Part shown: positions 8,675 to 17,181 of the stretch, piece after piece
Layout: the number at the start of each line of letters is the position of its first letter
Numbering within the stretch: the first letter of the stretch is position 1
Source: Sphingobium sp. JS3065
GTDB taxonomy: Bacteria > Pseudomonadota > Alphaproteobacteria > Sphingomonadales > Sphingomonadaceae
Reading direction: 5' to 3'
Length of the DNA stretch: 64,000 nucleotides
Assembly: GCF_026427355.1 (NCBI RefSeq)
Contig: NZ_CP102665.1
Coordinates: 310,001-374,000, forward strand
Made by a program: the position numbers and the translations under genes
The notes under the pieces: model-generated
Told to the model about the DNA's origin: nothing
Databases searched by the model: none
Seen by the model: only the letters and a program-made list of their open reading frames with translations

Positions 8675-10492
8675 TCAGGCGGCCAGTTGCTCCGGCCCTT
8701 CGTCCTCGTCCGACACGGGATCGCTCACGGCTTCAGCCGACGCGTCGGCGGGTTCGATCATATCGGGCGTTGCCTGCCCTTCGGGCTGTTCGGGTGCCGG
8801 GGCCAGAGCCGCTTCCAGCGCCGCCCATTGATCGACCGGCGCGACCCCGCCCCGGCTGGTATAAGCGCTCGGCGGGAAGCTCATCCAGCGGGGCACCCAG
8901 CCCTCGCGCTTCTCCCATCCCATCTGGCCATGGAGGCAATTGAAGATGATCCCGCGCTGGACCTTGCCGCTTTCCTTGGCGTTCGACGCCGCCACTTCGG
9001 CCCCGGCCACATCGGCAAGAAGATGACCGACAAGCGCCTTGTCGCGCAGCAATTCGATAAAGGCATCGTCGGCCTCCCAGACCTGCGCCATATCGACCTC
9101 CAGCTGACTGCCCAGCAGTTCGATCAGCATGGTTCCCGACTGGAGCGACTCGGCCATCACCACCGCAAGCACGGCAAGAACGTCCTTGTCGGGAAGCGTC
9201 ATGAGCCTTGCGAAGAGAGGCACGATGTCCGCATCGCAGCCGACAAGACTGGGTTCGTCCTCGTCCAGCGCCAGCTTCGCCAGCGCCTCGCGCCGGAAGA
9301 AATCGGTCGAACCTTCCGAGAGGCAGCTTTCGACGCTTTCGCTGGTCGCCTCGTTCCGGCTCTTTTGCGACTGGCGCTCGACCCGCCACAAAGTGGAACC
9401 ACAGATCGCATGGGCGACCATCAACCGCAGCGCGACGGCAGGAGTTTCCGCGACCTTCGCCGCCACCGCCGCATGACGATGGAGGTTCAGATATTCGGTG
9501 AGCGGGGCGCTGAGTTCCGGACGCGCCGGACGCTCGATGCTCTCCCCCTTCTCGATCTTGCGCGCTTCCTTGGTGGTGACATAGCCTTCATGGAAGCTGA
9601 CGCTGCCGCGATGGTCGATGCTGATATAGACCCGTCCTCCCTTCTTCTTGGGGCAATGCTCATGTTCCCAGCCGTGGAAATAGGCTCCCGGCTCAAGGGT
9701 GATGACATCGGCCCAGCCAGCGTCCCGATAGCTGTCCGCTCTGGCCTCGATCGCGGCGTTCTGCGTTTCCCAGAACTGGTCGGCGCTGGCGAAGAAACTA
9801 TCCTCCCCGAACAGGTCCGCTACGATCTCGCCCTTATAGGCTTCGAGCGGGAAGATCGCCGCGCTGGTCGGAATGCTGGCCCCGCCGAACAGCCATTCCT
9901 TGAGACGGTGGCCGACAGGGACATAGGCGTCCTCATCATCGAGCAGGGCGAGCCATGCCTTCTGCTGCGGCTTCGAGGCAAGGGTCAGATGCCGCACCGT
10001 GGTCGCGTCGATCTTCTCGGCGCGATAAAGCCCCCGGATGCGCGGCAGAAGGTTGCCGAGCGCGAGGGTCCGTTTCACCTGCAAGGCCGTAAGCCCAAAG
10101 GTGTTGGAAATATCCTCCGGCGTCCGCCCTTCCTTGACGAGGCGGGTGAAGGTTTCCCAGCGAGTCACCTCATCGGGGTCCAACCTCGCGATATTCTCGA
10201 TGAGCGAGGCTTCGAGCGCGGCGGCGTCGTCCCCGGCCGCGATGACGGCGCAGGGAAGCGGATCGATCCCGCCATTTTCCTCAGCGACGACAAGGGCGGC
10301 ATGATAGCGCCGCTTGCCCGCGACGATCTCATAGGTTTCAGGGGTGCCGTTCTGCCGCACGATCAGCGGCACGAGAATCCCCCTCGCCCGGACGGAGGGC
10401 AGGATATTGGCGAGGTCGGGCGCCTTCTTCACGCCCCGCATATTGGCGGTCGAGACGGCAAGATTGGCGATGTCGATATGCTTGAGTTCCAT
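8675..10492 (-). CDS. Large ParB/RepB-family partition-like protein
   Basis: 605 aa. The N-terminal ParB domain has PLIVRQNGTPETYEIV, the GKRRYHA CTP/nucleotide-binding box (about 65-71) and IENIARLDPDE (about 105). A helix-turn-helix follows (EGRTPEDISNTFGLTALQVKRTL). The long C-terminal half is unassigned and ends in acidic sequence. ParB relatives of this length without an adjacent ParA occur on plasmids and ICEs as regulators or partition proteins. No parA is visible here. The start MELKHID is fixed by AAGGA 9 nt upstream. The longer frame back to 10591 runs into the leader repeat. Confidence 0.88.
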   Translation of the reverse strand: MELKHIDIANLAVSTANMRGVKKAPDLANILPSVRARGILVPLIVRQNGTPETYEIVAGKRRYHAALVVAEENGGIDPLPCAVIAAGDDAAALEASLIENIARLDPDEVTRWETFTRLVKEGRTPEDISNTFGLTALQVKRTLALGNLLPRIRGLYRAEKIDATTVRHLTLASKPQQKAWLALLDDEDAYVPVGHRLKEWLFGGASIPTSAAIFPLEAYKGEIVADLFGEDSFFASADQFWETQNAAIEARADSYRDAGWADVITLEPGAYFHGWEHEHCPKKKGGRVYISIDHRGSVSFHEGYVTTKEARKIEKGESIERPARPELSAPLTEYLNLHRHAAVAAKVAETPAVALRLMVAHAICGSTLWRVERQSQKSRNEATSESVESCLSEGSTDFFRREALAKLALDEDEPSLVGCDADIVPLFARLMTLPDKDVLAVLAVVMAESLQSGTMLIELLGSQLEVDMAQVWEADDAFIELLRDKALVGHLLADVAGAEVAASNAKESGKVQRGIIFNCLHGQMGWEKREGWVPRWMSFPPSAYTSRGGVAPVDQWAALEAALAPAPEQPEGQATPDMIEPADASAEAVSDPVSDEDEGPEQLAA

Positions 10493-10536
10493 GACGTGGT
10501 TCCTTCTCTTGACTAACACCACCGGCCCGGCCGAAG

Positions 10537-10682
10537 CGGGGTGGGCGGCAAGAGCGAACCGGCAAGGCCCGGCGACAGAGGCGGGCGGCATCTGTCAGGA
10601 CCGAAACGAAGTGGAGGAGCCGCGCCGAAGGCCGGCTTGTAGCCCGCCGCGACGGGCCTAGAGGGCAGCGACGCCCACAGCG
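10537..10682. repeat. Leader repeat copy B (upstream of parB-like gene)
   Basis: Second copy of the block at 8030-8180, directly upstream of the parB-like start on the minus strand. The cores GGGTGGGCGGCA, AGAGCGAACCGGCA, GAGGCGGGCGGCA and AGAGGGCAGCGACGCCCA recur in order. Conservation in front of two different genes suggests a shared regulatory leader. The remainder of 10493-10864 is non-coding. Confidence 0.6.
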
Positions 10683-10864
10683 CTTTGGACTGGCCGGCTC
10701 AAACCGGCACCATCGCGCATAGCGCGATGACCGCAGTGCGTCAGGGATCGCAGCCCGAAGGGGCGAGACGGCGCAGACGGCTCGATGGAGCCGTACGCGG
10801 AGCAGAGCCCGGTCCCCGACGGGGAGACGCTCATTCCCCTTGAACTCGTCAACGACCAAGCGGT

Positions 10865-11356
10865 CTAAATAATGGAAATCCCGACCTCCGCCTCGAACGC
10901 GCTCAGTCCCGCCGCCCCGAAAAAATGAGCGAAACCGGGCCGTGCCTCGGGAACGCCACCCACAAACCTGGCAGGTTCGCACCGCCAGCCCTTGCTGTGC
11001 TGCTTGATCTCTCCGCGCGGCATCCACGCGATCAGCATCGGGGCACCGAGGCTTTGCGAGGTGAAATAGGGCATGGCCAGGATCATGTCATTGTGGAAGG
11101 CGGTGACGCGCCCGACATAGCCGTATCTCGCCTTGTCGGTCTTCTCGTCGGTTGAATATTTGCCCTTCACCTGAACCGGGCGGACTATCGTCGATGCGCC
11201 GGACGGACGGCTGACGATCATGTCGAACCCCTTGTCGCGGCGGGGGAAATAGACGTCCCAACCGGCATCGGCGAGTATGCCGGCAACATACATCTCGGCG
11301 AAATAGTCGCGGGTTTGCGGCGCCCCGGTCGATCCAGTTGCGTCGTCCGTCAGCAT
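10865..11356 (-). CDS. Putative PD-(D/E)XK-fold protein of unknown role
   Basis: 163 aa from ATG 11356 (MLTDDATGSTG), chosen because sequence before it is not protein-like. The segment YFPRRDKGFDMIVSRP then VRPVQVKGKYS matches the D...(E/Q)xK core of restriction-endonuclease-like folds (Asp near residue 47, QVKGK about 20 residues later). The N-terminal helix DYFAEMYVAGIL also fits. Such small proteins occur on mobile elements. Substrate and activity are unknown, and the Q in place of E leaves catalysis uncertain. Confidence 0.6.
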   Translation of the reverse strand: MLTDDATGSTGAPQTRDYFAEMYVAGILADAGWDVYFPRRDKGFDMIVSRPSGASTIVRPVQVKGKYSTDEKTDKARYGYVGRVTAFHNDMILAMPYFTSQSLGAPMLIAWMPRGEIKQHSKGWRCEPARFVGGVPEARPGFAHFFGAAGLSAFEAEVGISII

Positions 11357-11412
11357 AACCGCTGTATTCCTGTATCCCCGATCAAAACAGCCTCCCCTCA
11401 AGATCGGCCAAT

Positions 11413-11733
11413 ATGTCGCACGCCGGTATCCCGATGGCCATCGACCAATATTCCGGCTATTATCCAGCCATGGCAAAATCTCCCCTGGAGCGCGCCGCCC
11501 GCGCCCTTTGCAGCTTCGATGGCCATGCCGAGAACATCAAGTTCGAAGGCAAGCCCATGTGGCAAAGCTATCTGCCGCAGGCGCGTGCGACGCTTGAAGC
11601 CATCAGGGATCCTGGCCCTGCCGCGTTGGAGGCCGGCGGCGAACAGATTTCGACCGAAGGCTTCAAAATTGGTGCGCAGGTCGCGGGCTGGACCTGGGAA
11701 CGCATGGTCGGGGCGATCCTCGAGAATGAATAA
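11413..11733 (+). CDS. Small hypothetical protein
   Basis: 106 aa. The core is AKSPLERAARALCSFDGH followed by NIKFEGKPMWQSYLPQA and a C-terminal GWTWERMVGAILENE. Short proteins with this LERAARALC...G.P.W..Y...A pattern are frequent hypothetical genes in sphingomonads and their phages. No function is known to me. ATG at 11413, 11434 or 11470 are all possible, and none has a strong ribosome site. It is transcribed away from the nuclease-fold gene. Confidence 0.5.
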   Translation: MSHAGIPMAIDQYSGYYPAMAKSPLERAARALCSFDGHAENIKFEGKPMWQSYLPQARATLEAIRDPGPAALEAGGEQISTEGFKIGAQVAGWTWERMVGAILENE

Positions 11734-11808
11734 CATCCGCGGCTGACGTGAGATCGGGCCGTGACCGATGGCGAAACGCTTTCATCCATATCCGCCAGAA
11801 AGACGGGT

Positions 11809-12603
11809 TCAGAACCCCAGTTCGCCAAGACAGGCCCCCACCTGCCGAGCATAGGCGTCCCCGAACAGGCGAAGATGGACCAGAAGCGGCCAGAGCCGAT
11901 AGACAGGCTGGCGCTGCTCCCAGCCTGCTTCCAGGCCACAGGCCTCGAAAAAGGCGGCCGGCGGATTATCGAACAGGCCGAGCATGGCACAATCAACCTC
12001 CCGATCGCCATAATAGCAGGCAGGGTCGATCAGCCCCGCAACCTGGTCGCCGTTGAAGAGGATATTCCCCGACCACAGATCGCCATGGAGGAGCGAGGGC
12101 ACCGGCTTCTCGGGAATAAGATCGCCCAGTCGATCGCAAAGTGCGGAAATCCGTTCGCCTACGACGAAACTGACATAGGGCAGATGGCAGCGCAGCCGCT
12201 CATCGGCCCAGAAGGTCACCCAGCTCGACGTCGGGCGATTGCAGATCGCGACGGCACCGAAGGCATAGTCCTCCTCCCATCCATAATGAATGCCGCTTCG
12301 GCCGTGCAGACTGTCCAGTATCTCGGCAAGCTCCGCCCAGGATCGGACGCCGCCACGCGAAGAGGGAAGATCCTCCATGATGAGGAGATCGCCATCCTGT
12401 GCGATCACGCCAGGCACTGGCACAGCGCGAAGCGCCAGGTGCCGCAACATGCGCGCCTCGATCGCAACACTTGGCGCCTGTTTCGCGATGGCCGTGTCGC
12501 CATTGCCGAGATCGAGCCGGAAGACGGTCGAAAGGTCGCCACCGGAAAGGCGACTGACCGCGCACACCTGGCGGCCCAGAAGGGTAGAGGCGCGTATCAG
12601 CAT
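11809..12603 (-). CDS. Fructosamine/ketosamine-3-kinase family protein
   Basis: 264 aa with the aminoglycoside-phosphotransferase-like kinase fold. Visible are GGDLSTVFRLDLGNG near the N-terminus, LLIMEDLPSS, the catalytic loop LLHGDLWSGN (about 175-184) and the metal-binding LIDPACYYGDREVDCAM. The family phosphorylates fructosamines or ribulosamines so that glycated proteins deglycate. Length matches the family. It is a single gene in the plasmid-like region with no pathway partner nearby, so it may be cargo. Confidence 0.88.
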   Translation of the reverse strand: MLIRASTLLGRQVCAVSRLSGGDLSTVFRLDLGNGDTAIAKQAPSVAIEARMLRHLALRAVPVPGVIAQDGDLLIMEDLPSSRGGVRSWAELAEILDSLHGRSGIHYGWEEDYAFGAVAICNRPTSSWVTFWADERLRCHLPYVSFVVGERISALCDRLGDLIPEKPVPSLLHGDLWSGNILFNGDQVAGLIDPACYYGDREVDCAMLGLFDNPPAAFFEACGLEAGWEQRQPVYRLWPLLVHLRLFGDAYARQVGACLGELGF

Positions 12604-12733
12604 GACAGGGACAAAGCTCGCCTCAGCCCGTCACACCTCCTTCCAGAAGTAGCGGCGCCCGCAATCATGGATCCCTGCCTCCCGCTCATGTCAGGATCGC
12701 GCGCTGCCATCGTCTTTCCCCTTCTATGCGCTC

Positions 12734-12961
12734 TCATCCCTTGGGCGTCACCCAGACCTCGACAGGCGCGGCGAACTTGCCGGGAGCGGGCTTGCCGACA
12801 TGGACCCGATCCGCGGTCACCCGCTCGCCCGTCTCGAGATTGAAGGTCGCCCAGGGCTTGGGCATGCGTCCGAAAGTCATCTTCTGGATGGGCTGGCCGG
12901 TCGCCGAGTTCATGATGGTTGCTATGATGCTCATGTCGCCCCGATAGCGGCGTGACGGCAT
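12734..12961 (-). CDS. Small hypothetical protein
   Basis: 75 aa, composed of short beta-like segments (MSIIATIMNSATGQPIQKM, ATFNLETGERVTADRV, PVEVWVTPKG). I do not recognise a family. AAGGG lies 9 nt before ATG 12961; an internal ATG at 12934 is the alternative. The 12604-12733 gap upstream of the kinase start shows nothing. Confidence 0.45.
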   Translation of the reverse strand: MPSRRYRGDMSIIATIMNSATGQPIQKMTFGRMPKPWATFNLETGERVTADRVHVGKPAPGKFAAPVEVWVTPKG

Positions 12962-13202
12962 GGGTGTAAGCCCTTCATATATGCCGATCTGCCGTGGCGG
13001 TCATCACGCACTTCCTGCGAGGCCCAGTTCTGAATTCCACAGCGCGCCGGTGGGAACGTCCCTTCATCGAGCCGGCGACGCCAGGATCAGGAAAGCCATG
13101 TTTGCCCCCCAAGTTGTCAAAGCGCCTTACCCCGACCTTGCATCGGCATGAAATCGTGCCACATTCGACACTGGCGGGCCGACCCATAAGGAAAAATGGA
13201 TC

Positions 13203-13546
13203 ATGCCCAAACAGAATGAACGTGAGCGCCTGGCCGACCTCGAGGCGCGCCAGCGCAGGAGGAGATTGCGGCGGCGCGCAGCGCGCTTCGCGCAAGATAT
13301 GGTGCGATCGTTGCCGAGCTTCCTATGGAGGCGATCGGCGAGCGGGATTTTCGGGACATCCTCCAGCACGCAATCCGCGCCGGCGGCACTGCCGCCCTTC
13401 AGGCGCTCAAAGCGTTGCCGCCCGCTCCGGAGCCAATGTCTCCCGCTTCTAAATCCGCGGTCGCATCCCAAGGTCAGAAACCGGCCCCCGCCCGGATCGT
13501 CCCGCCGCTATCGGCTCAGTCTCATTTGCCGTCTGAAGAGCGCTGA
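13203..13546 (+). pseudogene. Frameshifted TraC-like conjugation accessory gene
   Basis: The N-terminus (MPKQNERERLADLEARQR, frame of 13203) switches to low-complexity arginine after about residue 18. One frame over, beginning EEIAAARSALRARYGAIV at about 13259 and ending at the TGA at 13546, there is a protein-like continuation (GERDFRDILQHAIRAGG). Together they resemble small TraC-type proteins of alphaproteobacterial plasmids. The break falls at CAGCGCAGGAGGAG, consistent with a deletion of a few nucleotides. A good ribosome site (AAGGAA) precedes the ATG. Either a pseudogene or a sequencing slip. Confidence 0.5.
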
Positions 13547-13649
13547 ACAATGGCTTCGGGCAGGAAAGTCGCCGAGTCGCCCCCTCGACGGCCGGTCACC
13601 GTTTTGGCAACAAAAAGGGCCACGACTCGCATAACAGGAACCAGTATCC

Positions 13650-13925
13650 ATGTCGCTTTCCGACCTCATCGCCACGATCGCAGCCAATGAAGGTCTCGCC
13701 AAGACCGACGTCAAGAAGGTCGTCGACGGGCTTTTCGCGCAGATTGCCGAGGCGGCCGAAAAGGATGAGGAGGTTTCCGTACCCGGCTTCGGCAAGTTCA
13801 AGGTGAAGCACAGCGCCGCGCGCGACGGTCGCAACCCCTCCACGGGCGAGACGATCAGCATCGCGGCCTCCAGGAAGCTGGGCTTCACCCCTGCCAAGGC
13901 CCTCAAGGACCGGCTGAACGGCTGA
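13650..13925 (+). CDS. HU-family DNA-binding protein
   Basis: 91 aa, the standard length of HU/IHF subunits. The N-terminal helices (MSLSDLIATIAANEGL, KTDVKKVVDGLFAQI) precede the conserved VSVPGFGKFKVKHSAARDGRNP arm and end in KLGFTPAKALKDRLNG. It binds and bends DNA as a dimer. A plasmid-borne copy may supplement the host nucleoid protein. AGGA lies upstream of the ATG, and a terminator-like hairpin follows 53 nt after the stop. Confidence 0.95.
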   Translation: MSLSDLIATIAANEGLAKTDVKKVVDGLFAQIAEAAEKDEEVSVPGFGKFKVKHSAARDGRNPSTGETISIAASRKLGFTPAKALKDRLNG

Positions 13926-13978
13926 ACCGGACGGGCTCGGCCGACAGAGGCCGCGCTTCGATCAGCACTCCTGAAGCA

Positions 13979-14010
13979 GCGCCGGGCCGATCAGATCGAT
14001 CGTCCGGCGC
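13979..14010 (+). terminator. Terminator-like hairpin after HU gene
   Basis: GCGCCGG pairs with CCGGCGC, with further partial pairing of GCCGATC and GATCGTC inside, followed by CTTCTCT. Its position 3-prime of HU supports a terminator. The T-run is weak. Confidence 0.5.
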
Positions 14011-14309
14011 CTTCTCTATGGTGCGACATCGTCCCGCACACTCGCCTCCAGGACGCGGCAACGAGTGGCGGTCTCGATCGCGCTTTGCCTCCAACCTCGG
14101 TTCCAGCCTCCTGGCAATGCTGCCAGTCGTCAGCCTCGCCCGCTTAACGGGTACGCCCCCGTCAGGACAGCGATGCCTTGATGTGGTCGCGATGGGGTAT
14201 TCGCCCAGTTCACGGCATGTTTTCGAATGGTCGACACTCCAAAAAGTCGAAGTGAATGAGGGTCAATGTGGATGAAAGCTTCCCGTCCCGGAAACGGTCC
14301 ATGAAAAAT

Positions 14310-14327
14310 CGTTGCGATGCTGCAACG
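14310..14327. promoter_or_regulatory. Candidate lux-box-like dyad upstream of luxR
   Basis: CGTTGCGATGCTGCAACG: 6-bp perfect arms and a 6-nt spacer, 18 bp in all, the size of known LuxR-type operators. It lies 264 nt before the luxR start inside an otherwise empty 665-nt gap (13926-14590). Binding by this LuxR is inferred. Confidence 0.4.
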
Positions 14328-14590
14328 GCTATTCATGAAAATGTCACGAAATCCCGTTTCGGACGAAAACCCACTATCATCGCTGGTGAGGTACGATACT
14401 CTCAAATTGTCCCGTAGAGCGAAAGATTCCAGCCGGTTGCGCAAGCAGGCTGAGGGCAAGAGCCGGGCGGTGAGCGGGACATGCGACCGGAAATGCCCGG
14501 GCGCGTGCAACGCAGATGGCGCGTCTTGCGCGCCGCCCTGCCTGGAGAGAAGACTGCCCAAAGGCGCTGCCCCTAGTGAGGAGAACGCCC

Positions 14591-15349
14591 ATGTATATCG
14601 GTCCACAGCTCAGCGAATTCATTGGCAATTGCCGGATGGTGGAAGACGAATTTGCCTTGAAGGCCCTGCTTTGCGACATCACGCCATCGATCGGCTGCGA
14701 GCAGTTCGCGCTCGTCAGCCATGTCGATCTGGTCGGGCCGCCCCGCGAAGCGACCATCATCATGAACTATCATGAGGGTTGGGTCGAACGCTCGCTGCTC
14801 AGCAACTATTATATTGACGATCCGGTCCACGCGGCCAGCACGCGGACGGTCACCGCCTTCCTCTGGAGCCTCATTCCCTCGATGATCAGCCTCACCCAAC
14901 GTCAGCTGCGCATCCTCGATGAGGCCCGCCCCTTCGGCCTCGTCGAGGGCCTCACCGTTCCCGTGCATTCGCCCGGCGAATATCGCGGCACCTGCTCCTT
15001 TGGAGGACCCGGGCCGATCGAGCTTACCGCCCAACTGCTGGGCGCGGTGCAGGTCATCGGCATGTTCTCCTTCGAGGCCGCGCGGCGGATCCAGTGCAAG
15101 CGCTGGGGCCTTGCGACCGGCGACGATCGCGTGCCGACGCTCACTCCCAGACAGCTTGACTGCATCGCGCTCGTCGCCTGCGGCAAGACGGACAGGGAGA
15201 TCGGCATCATCCTCGAACTCTCCCCCCACACGGTACGGGATTATGTGGACGATGCGATGCGGCGCTACGATGTCTACAAGCGCACCGAGCTTGTAGCGCG
15301 ATGCCTTTTCGACGGGCAGATCTGCTACAGATCCTTTTGCCGCTCCTAG
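14591..15349 (+). CDS. LuxR-family quorum-sensing regulator
   Basis: 252 aa. The N-terminal autoinducer-binding domain includes MNYHEGWVERSLLSNYYIDDPV, which carries the Y/W/D ligand-pocket pattern of TraR/LuxR, and an EGLTVPVHSPGEYRG segment. The C-terminal domain is a LuxR helix-turn-helix (LTPRQLDCIALVACGKTDREIG then LSPHTVRDYVDDAM). It should bind the acyl-homoserine lactone made by the adjacent synthase. The start is ATG 14591 with GAGGAG 8 nt upstream; the upstream open frame is not protein-like. The luxI gene lies 283 nt downstream. Confidence 0.93.
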   Translation: MYIGPQLSEFIGNCRMVEDEFALKALLCDITPSIGCEQFALVSHVDLVGPPREATIIMNYHEGWVERSLLSNYYIDDPVHAASTRTVTAFLWSLIPSMISLTQRQLRILDEARPFGLVEGLTVPVHSPGEYRGTCSFGGPGPIELTAQLLGAVQVIGMFSFEAARRIQCKRWGLATGDDRVPTLTPRQLDCIALVACGKTDREIGIILELSPHTVRDYVDDAMRRYDVYKRTELVARCLFDGQICYRSFCRS

Positions 15350-15499
15350 GCTGACGCGGAGAAGCCCGGGCGTTGGGTAACGTCCTTGCCGCTGCCGCCC
15401 CTTGGATGGCCCCTTGCAACGGCAGACATGAGGTCTGACCGAATGCGCACACGCGCGCCCGGAGCGCCGCCGTCGCCTGTCACGCCATAACGGCGTCCA

Positions 15500-15537
15500 A
15501 TGACCCACATCCGTGGGGCGATGATGCCCCTGGTCAT
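15500..15537. promoter_or_regulatory. Nested dyads between luxR and luxI
   Basis: Three inverted repeats overlap here: the outer pair ATGACC/GGTCAT, the left inner CCACATCCGTGG and the right inner GGGGC-GATGAT-GCCCC. They lie about 95 nt before the luxI start. Candidate LuxR operator or mRNA leader structure. This is an inference from symmetry. Confidence 0.4.
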
Positions 15538-15632
15538 CGCTGCCCGCCATCCCCCTTTTTCGCGGGATGGCTCCCCTCCCCCATCTGCGCGAACCTCGAT
15601 CCGCAACAGGCAACAGCAGATAGGGAGCCAGA

Positions 15633-16247
15633 ATGACCCACATCATTGAGGGCAGTCGCGAGCAGGAACATGCAGCGCTGCGATCGATGTACGCGGCGCG
15701 CAAGAGCGTCTTCGTCGATCTTCTGGGCTGGGATGTCCCGGTCCTCGAGGGCCAATATGAGATCGACCAGTTTGACGGGCCGCAGACCCTCTATCTGATC
15801 GCGGCCGAGCCGGACGGCACGCATCTGGGCTCCCTGCGGCTGCTGCCCACCAGCGGCCCGACGCTGCTCGGTGACATTTTCGATTTCCTGTGCGAGGCAG
15901 GTCCCCCGGCCAGCAAGGCAGTCTGGGAAATCTCGCGCTTCTGCCTGTCGCGCGAACTCAGGGCCGCGCAGCGGCGGCAGGTCCGCAACCGGCTGGTGAC
16001 GATGGCGGCGCGCTTCGCGCTCGACAATGGCATCGAGCGCTATTGCTGCGTCGCCGACATGCCCTGGTTCAGCCAGATCCTGTCCTTCGGCTGGGAATGC
16101 CGCCCGCTCGGTCTCCCGCAGATGCTTCCCTGCGGCATGACGGGCGCCATGGAGATCAGCATCGACAGGGACACCCCTGCGCGCATGGCCGAAGCGGGCG
16201 TCTGGCAGGACACACCCGTTCATTTCGCGGCTGCTGCGGCGGCCTGA
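15633..16247 (+). CDS. Acyl-homoserine-lactone synthase (LuxI family)
   Basis: 204 aa with the GNAT-related LuxI fold. Diagnostic segments are MYAARKSVFVDLLGWDV (conserved R, F, W), the acidic EGQYEIDQFDGPQTLYL, GSLRLLPT and VWEISRFCLS (E and R). It makes the signal from S-adenosylmethionine and an acylated carrier. The acyl chain cannot be read from sequence. GGGAG precedes the ATG by 5 nt. The phyH-like gene starts 12 nt after the stop, so they form an operon. Confidence 0.94.
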   Translation: MTHIIEGSREQEHAALRSMYAARKSVFVDLLGWDVPVLEGQYEIDQFDGPQTLYLIAAEPDGTHLGSLRLLPTSGPTLLGDIFDFLCEAGPPASKAVWEISRFCLSRELRAAQRRQVRNRLVTMAARFALDNGIERYCCVADMPWFSQILSFGWECRPLGLPQMLPCGMTGAMEISIDRDTPARMAEAGVWQDTPVHFAAAAAA

Positions 16248-16259
16248 GGAGAAGCGACC

Positions 16260-17165
16260 ATGGCAAATTTACCCGACATTGCCCCGCTCGCCGATCTTCA
16301 CGCGAGCGCCCTGCTCGACCAGGGCTATTGCATCATTCCTGCCGCCCTCCCCGCCGCCTCGGCCCAAGACCTTGCCAAGGATCTCTCCGCGGATTTCGAG
16401 AGCGCTGCGGCCTCTACCGGTCCCTTCTACGGCAATGATACCAAGAGATTCGGCAGCCTGCTCAATCGCTCCCCGCATGCCCAGGCCTTCGTCCAGCATG
16501 ACCTCATACTGGCGGTGGTCCGCAGGATCCTTGGCCCCTGGTGCGACCATGTCGCGCTCAACCTCACGCAGGCGATCGAACTCATGCCCGGCTCGATCGA
16601 GCAGGTGCCGCACCGCGACCAGGACATGTGGCCGTGCAGCCGCCTCATTGATCCCGACCTCCATGTCGAATTCCTGGTCAATGTGATGTGGCCCTTCACA
16701 TCCTTTACCAGGGACAATGGCGCCACGCGGGTCTGGCCGGGCAGCCACCGGCGGCAGGAGGAGATGATCCTCGATCCAGACGACGCGATTGTCGCCGAGA
16801 TGGAGCCGGGTTCGGCCCTTCTGTTTCTCGGATCGACGCTTCACGCGGGCGGCGCCAACAGGACCGATAGCCCCCGTCGCGGCATGATCGTCAGCTATGC
16901 ACTGGGTTGGCTCAAGCCCTATGAGCTGCAATGGCTGGCTTATCCACCTGACGTGGCGAGGCAATTCGACCCGGACCTTTCGGACCTCGTCGGCTATCGC
17001 ATCCATCGTCCGAACCTCGGCAATTATGAGGGCCGTTGTCCCTCGACGATGCTGCGCAACCCCGATGCCAAGGTGGGCGCCGTCGACGCGCTGGGCGACG
17101 AGCAGCATGCGCTGATCGAGACCTATCGCCGCGAAGGACTGTTGCCCTCCGTCGCCCCGTCCTGA
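16260..17165 (+). CDS. Phytanoyl-CoA dioxygenase (PhyH) family protein
   Basis: 301-aa Fe(II)/2-oxoglutarate oxygenase. The iron ligands appear as VPHRDQDMW (His and Asp, about residues 119-121) and the distal His in GSTLHAGGANR (about 199), followed by the arginine that binds 2-oxoglutarate (TDSPRRGMIVSY). GAGGAG precedes the ATG. Genes of this family directly after luxI are a recurrent sphingomonad arrangement (from memory), so it may modify the acyl signal or a linked metabolite. The substrate is unknown. Confidence 0.88.
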   Translation: MANLPDIAPLADLHASALLDQGYCIIPAALPAASAQDLAKDLSADFESAAASTGPFYGNDTKRFGSLLNRSPHAQAFVQHDLILAVVRRILGPWCDHVALNLTQAIELMPGSIEQVPHRDQDMWPCSRLIDPDLHVEFLVNVMWPFTSFTRDNGATRVWPGSHRRQEEMILDPDDAIVAEMEPGSALLFLGSTLHAGGANRTDSPRRGMIVSYALGWLKPYELQWLAYPPDVARQFDPDLSDLVGYRIHRPNLGNYEGRCPSTMLRNPDAKVGAVDALGDEQHALIETYRREGLLPSVAPS

Positions 17166-17181
17166 CGAAAGGCGAACAAGC

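Noticed and set aside
8687..10516. 609-aa plus-strand frame opposite the parB-like gene
   Set aside because: Shadow of the ParB frame; rich in Arg, Gly and His, and the minus-strand frame has clear ParB motifs.
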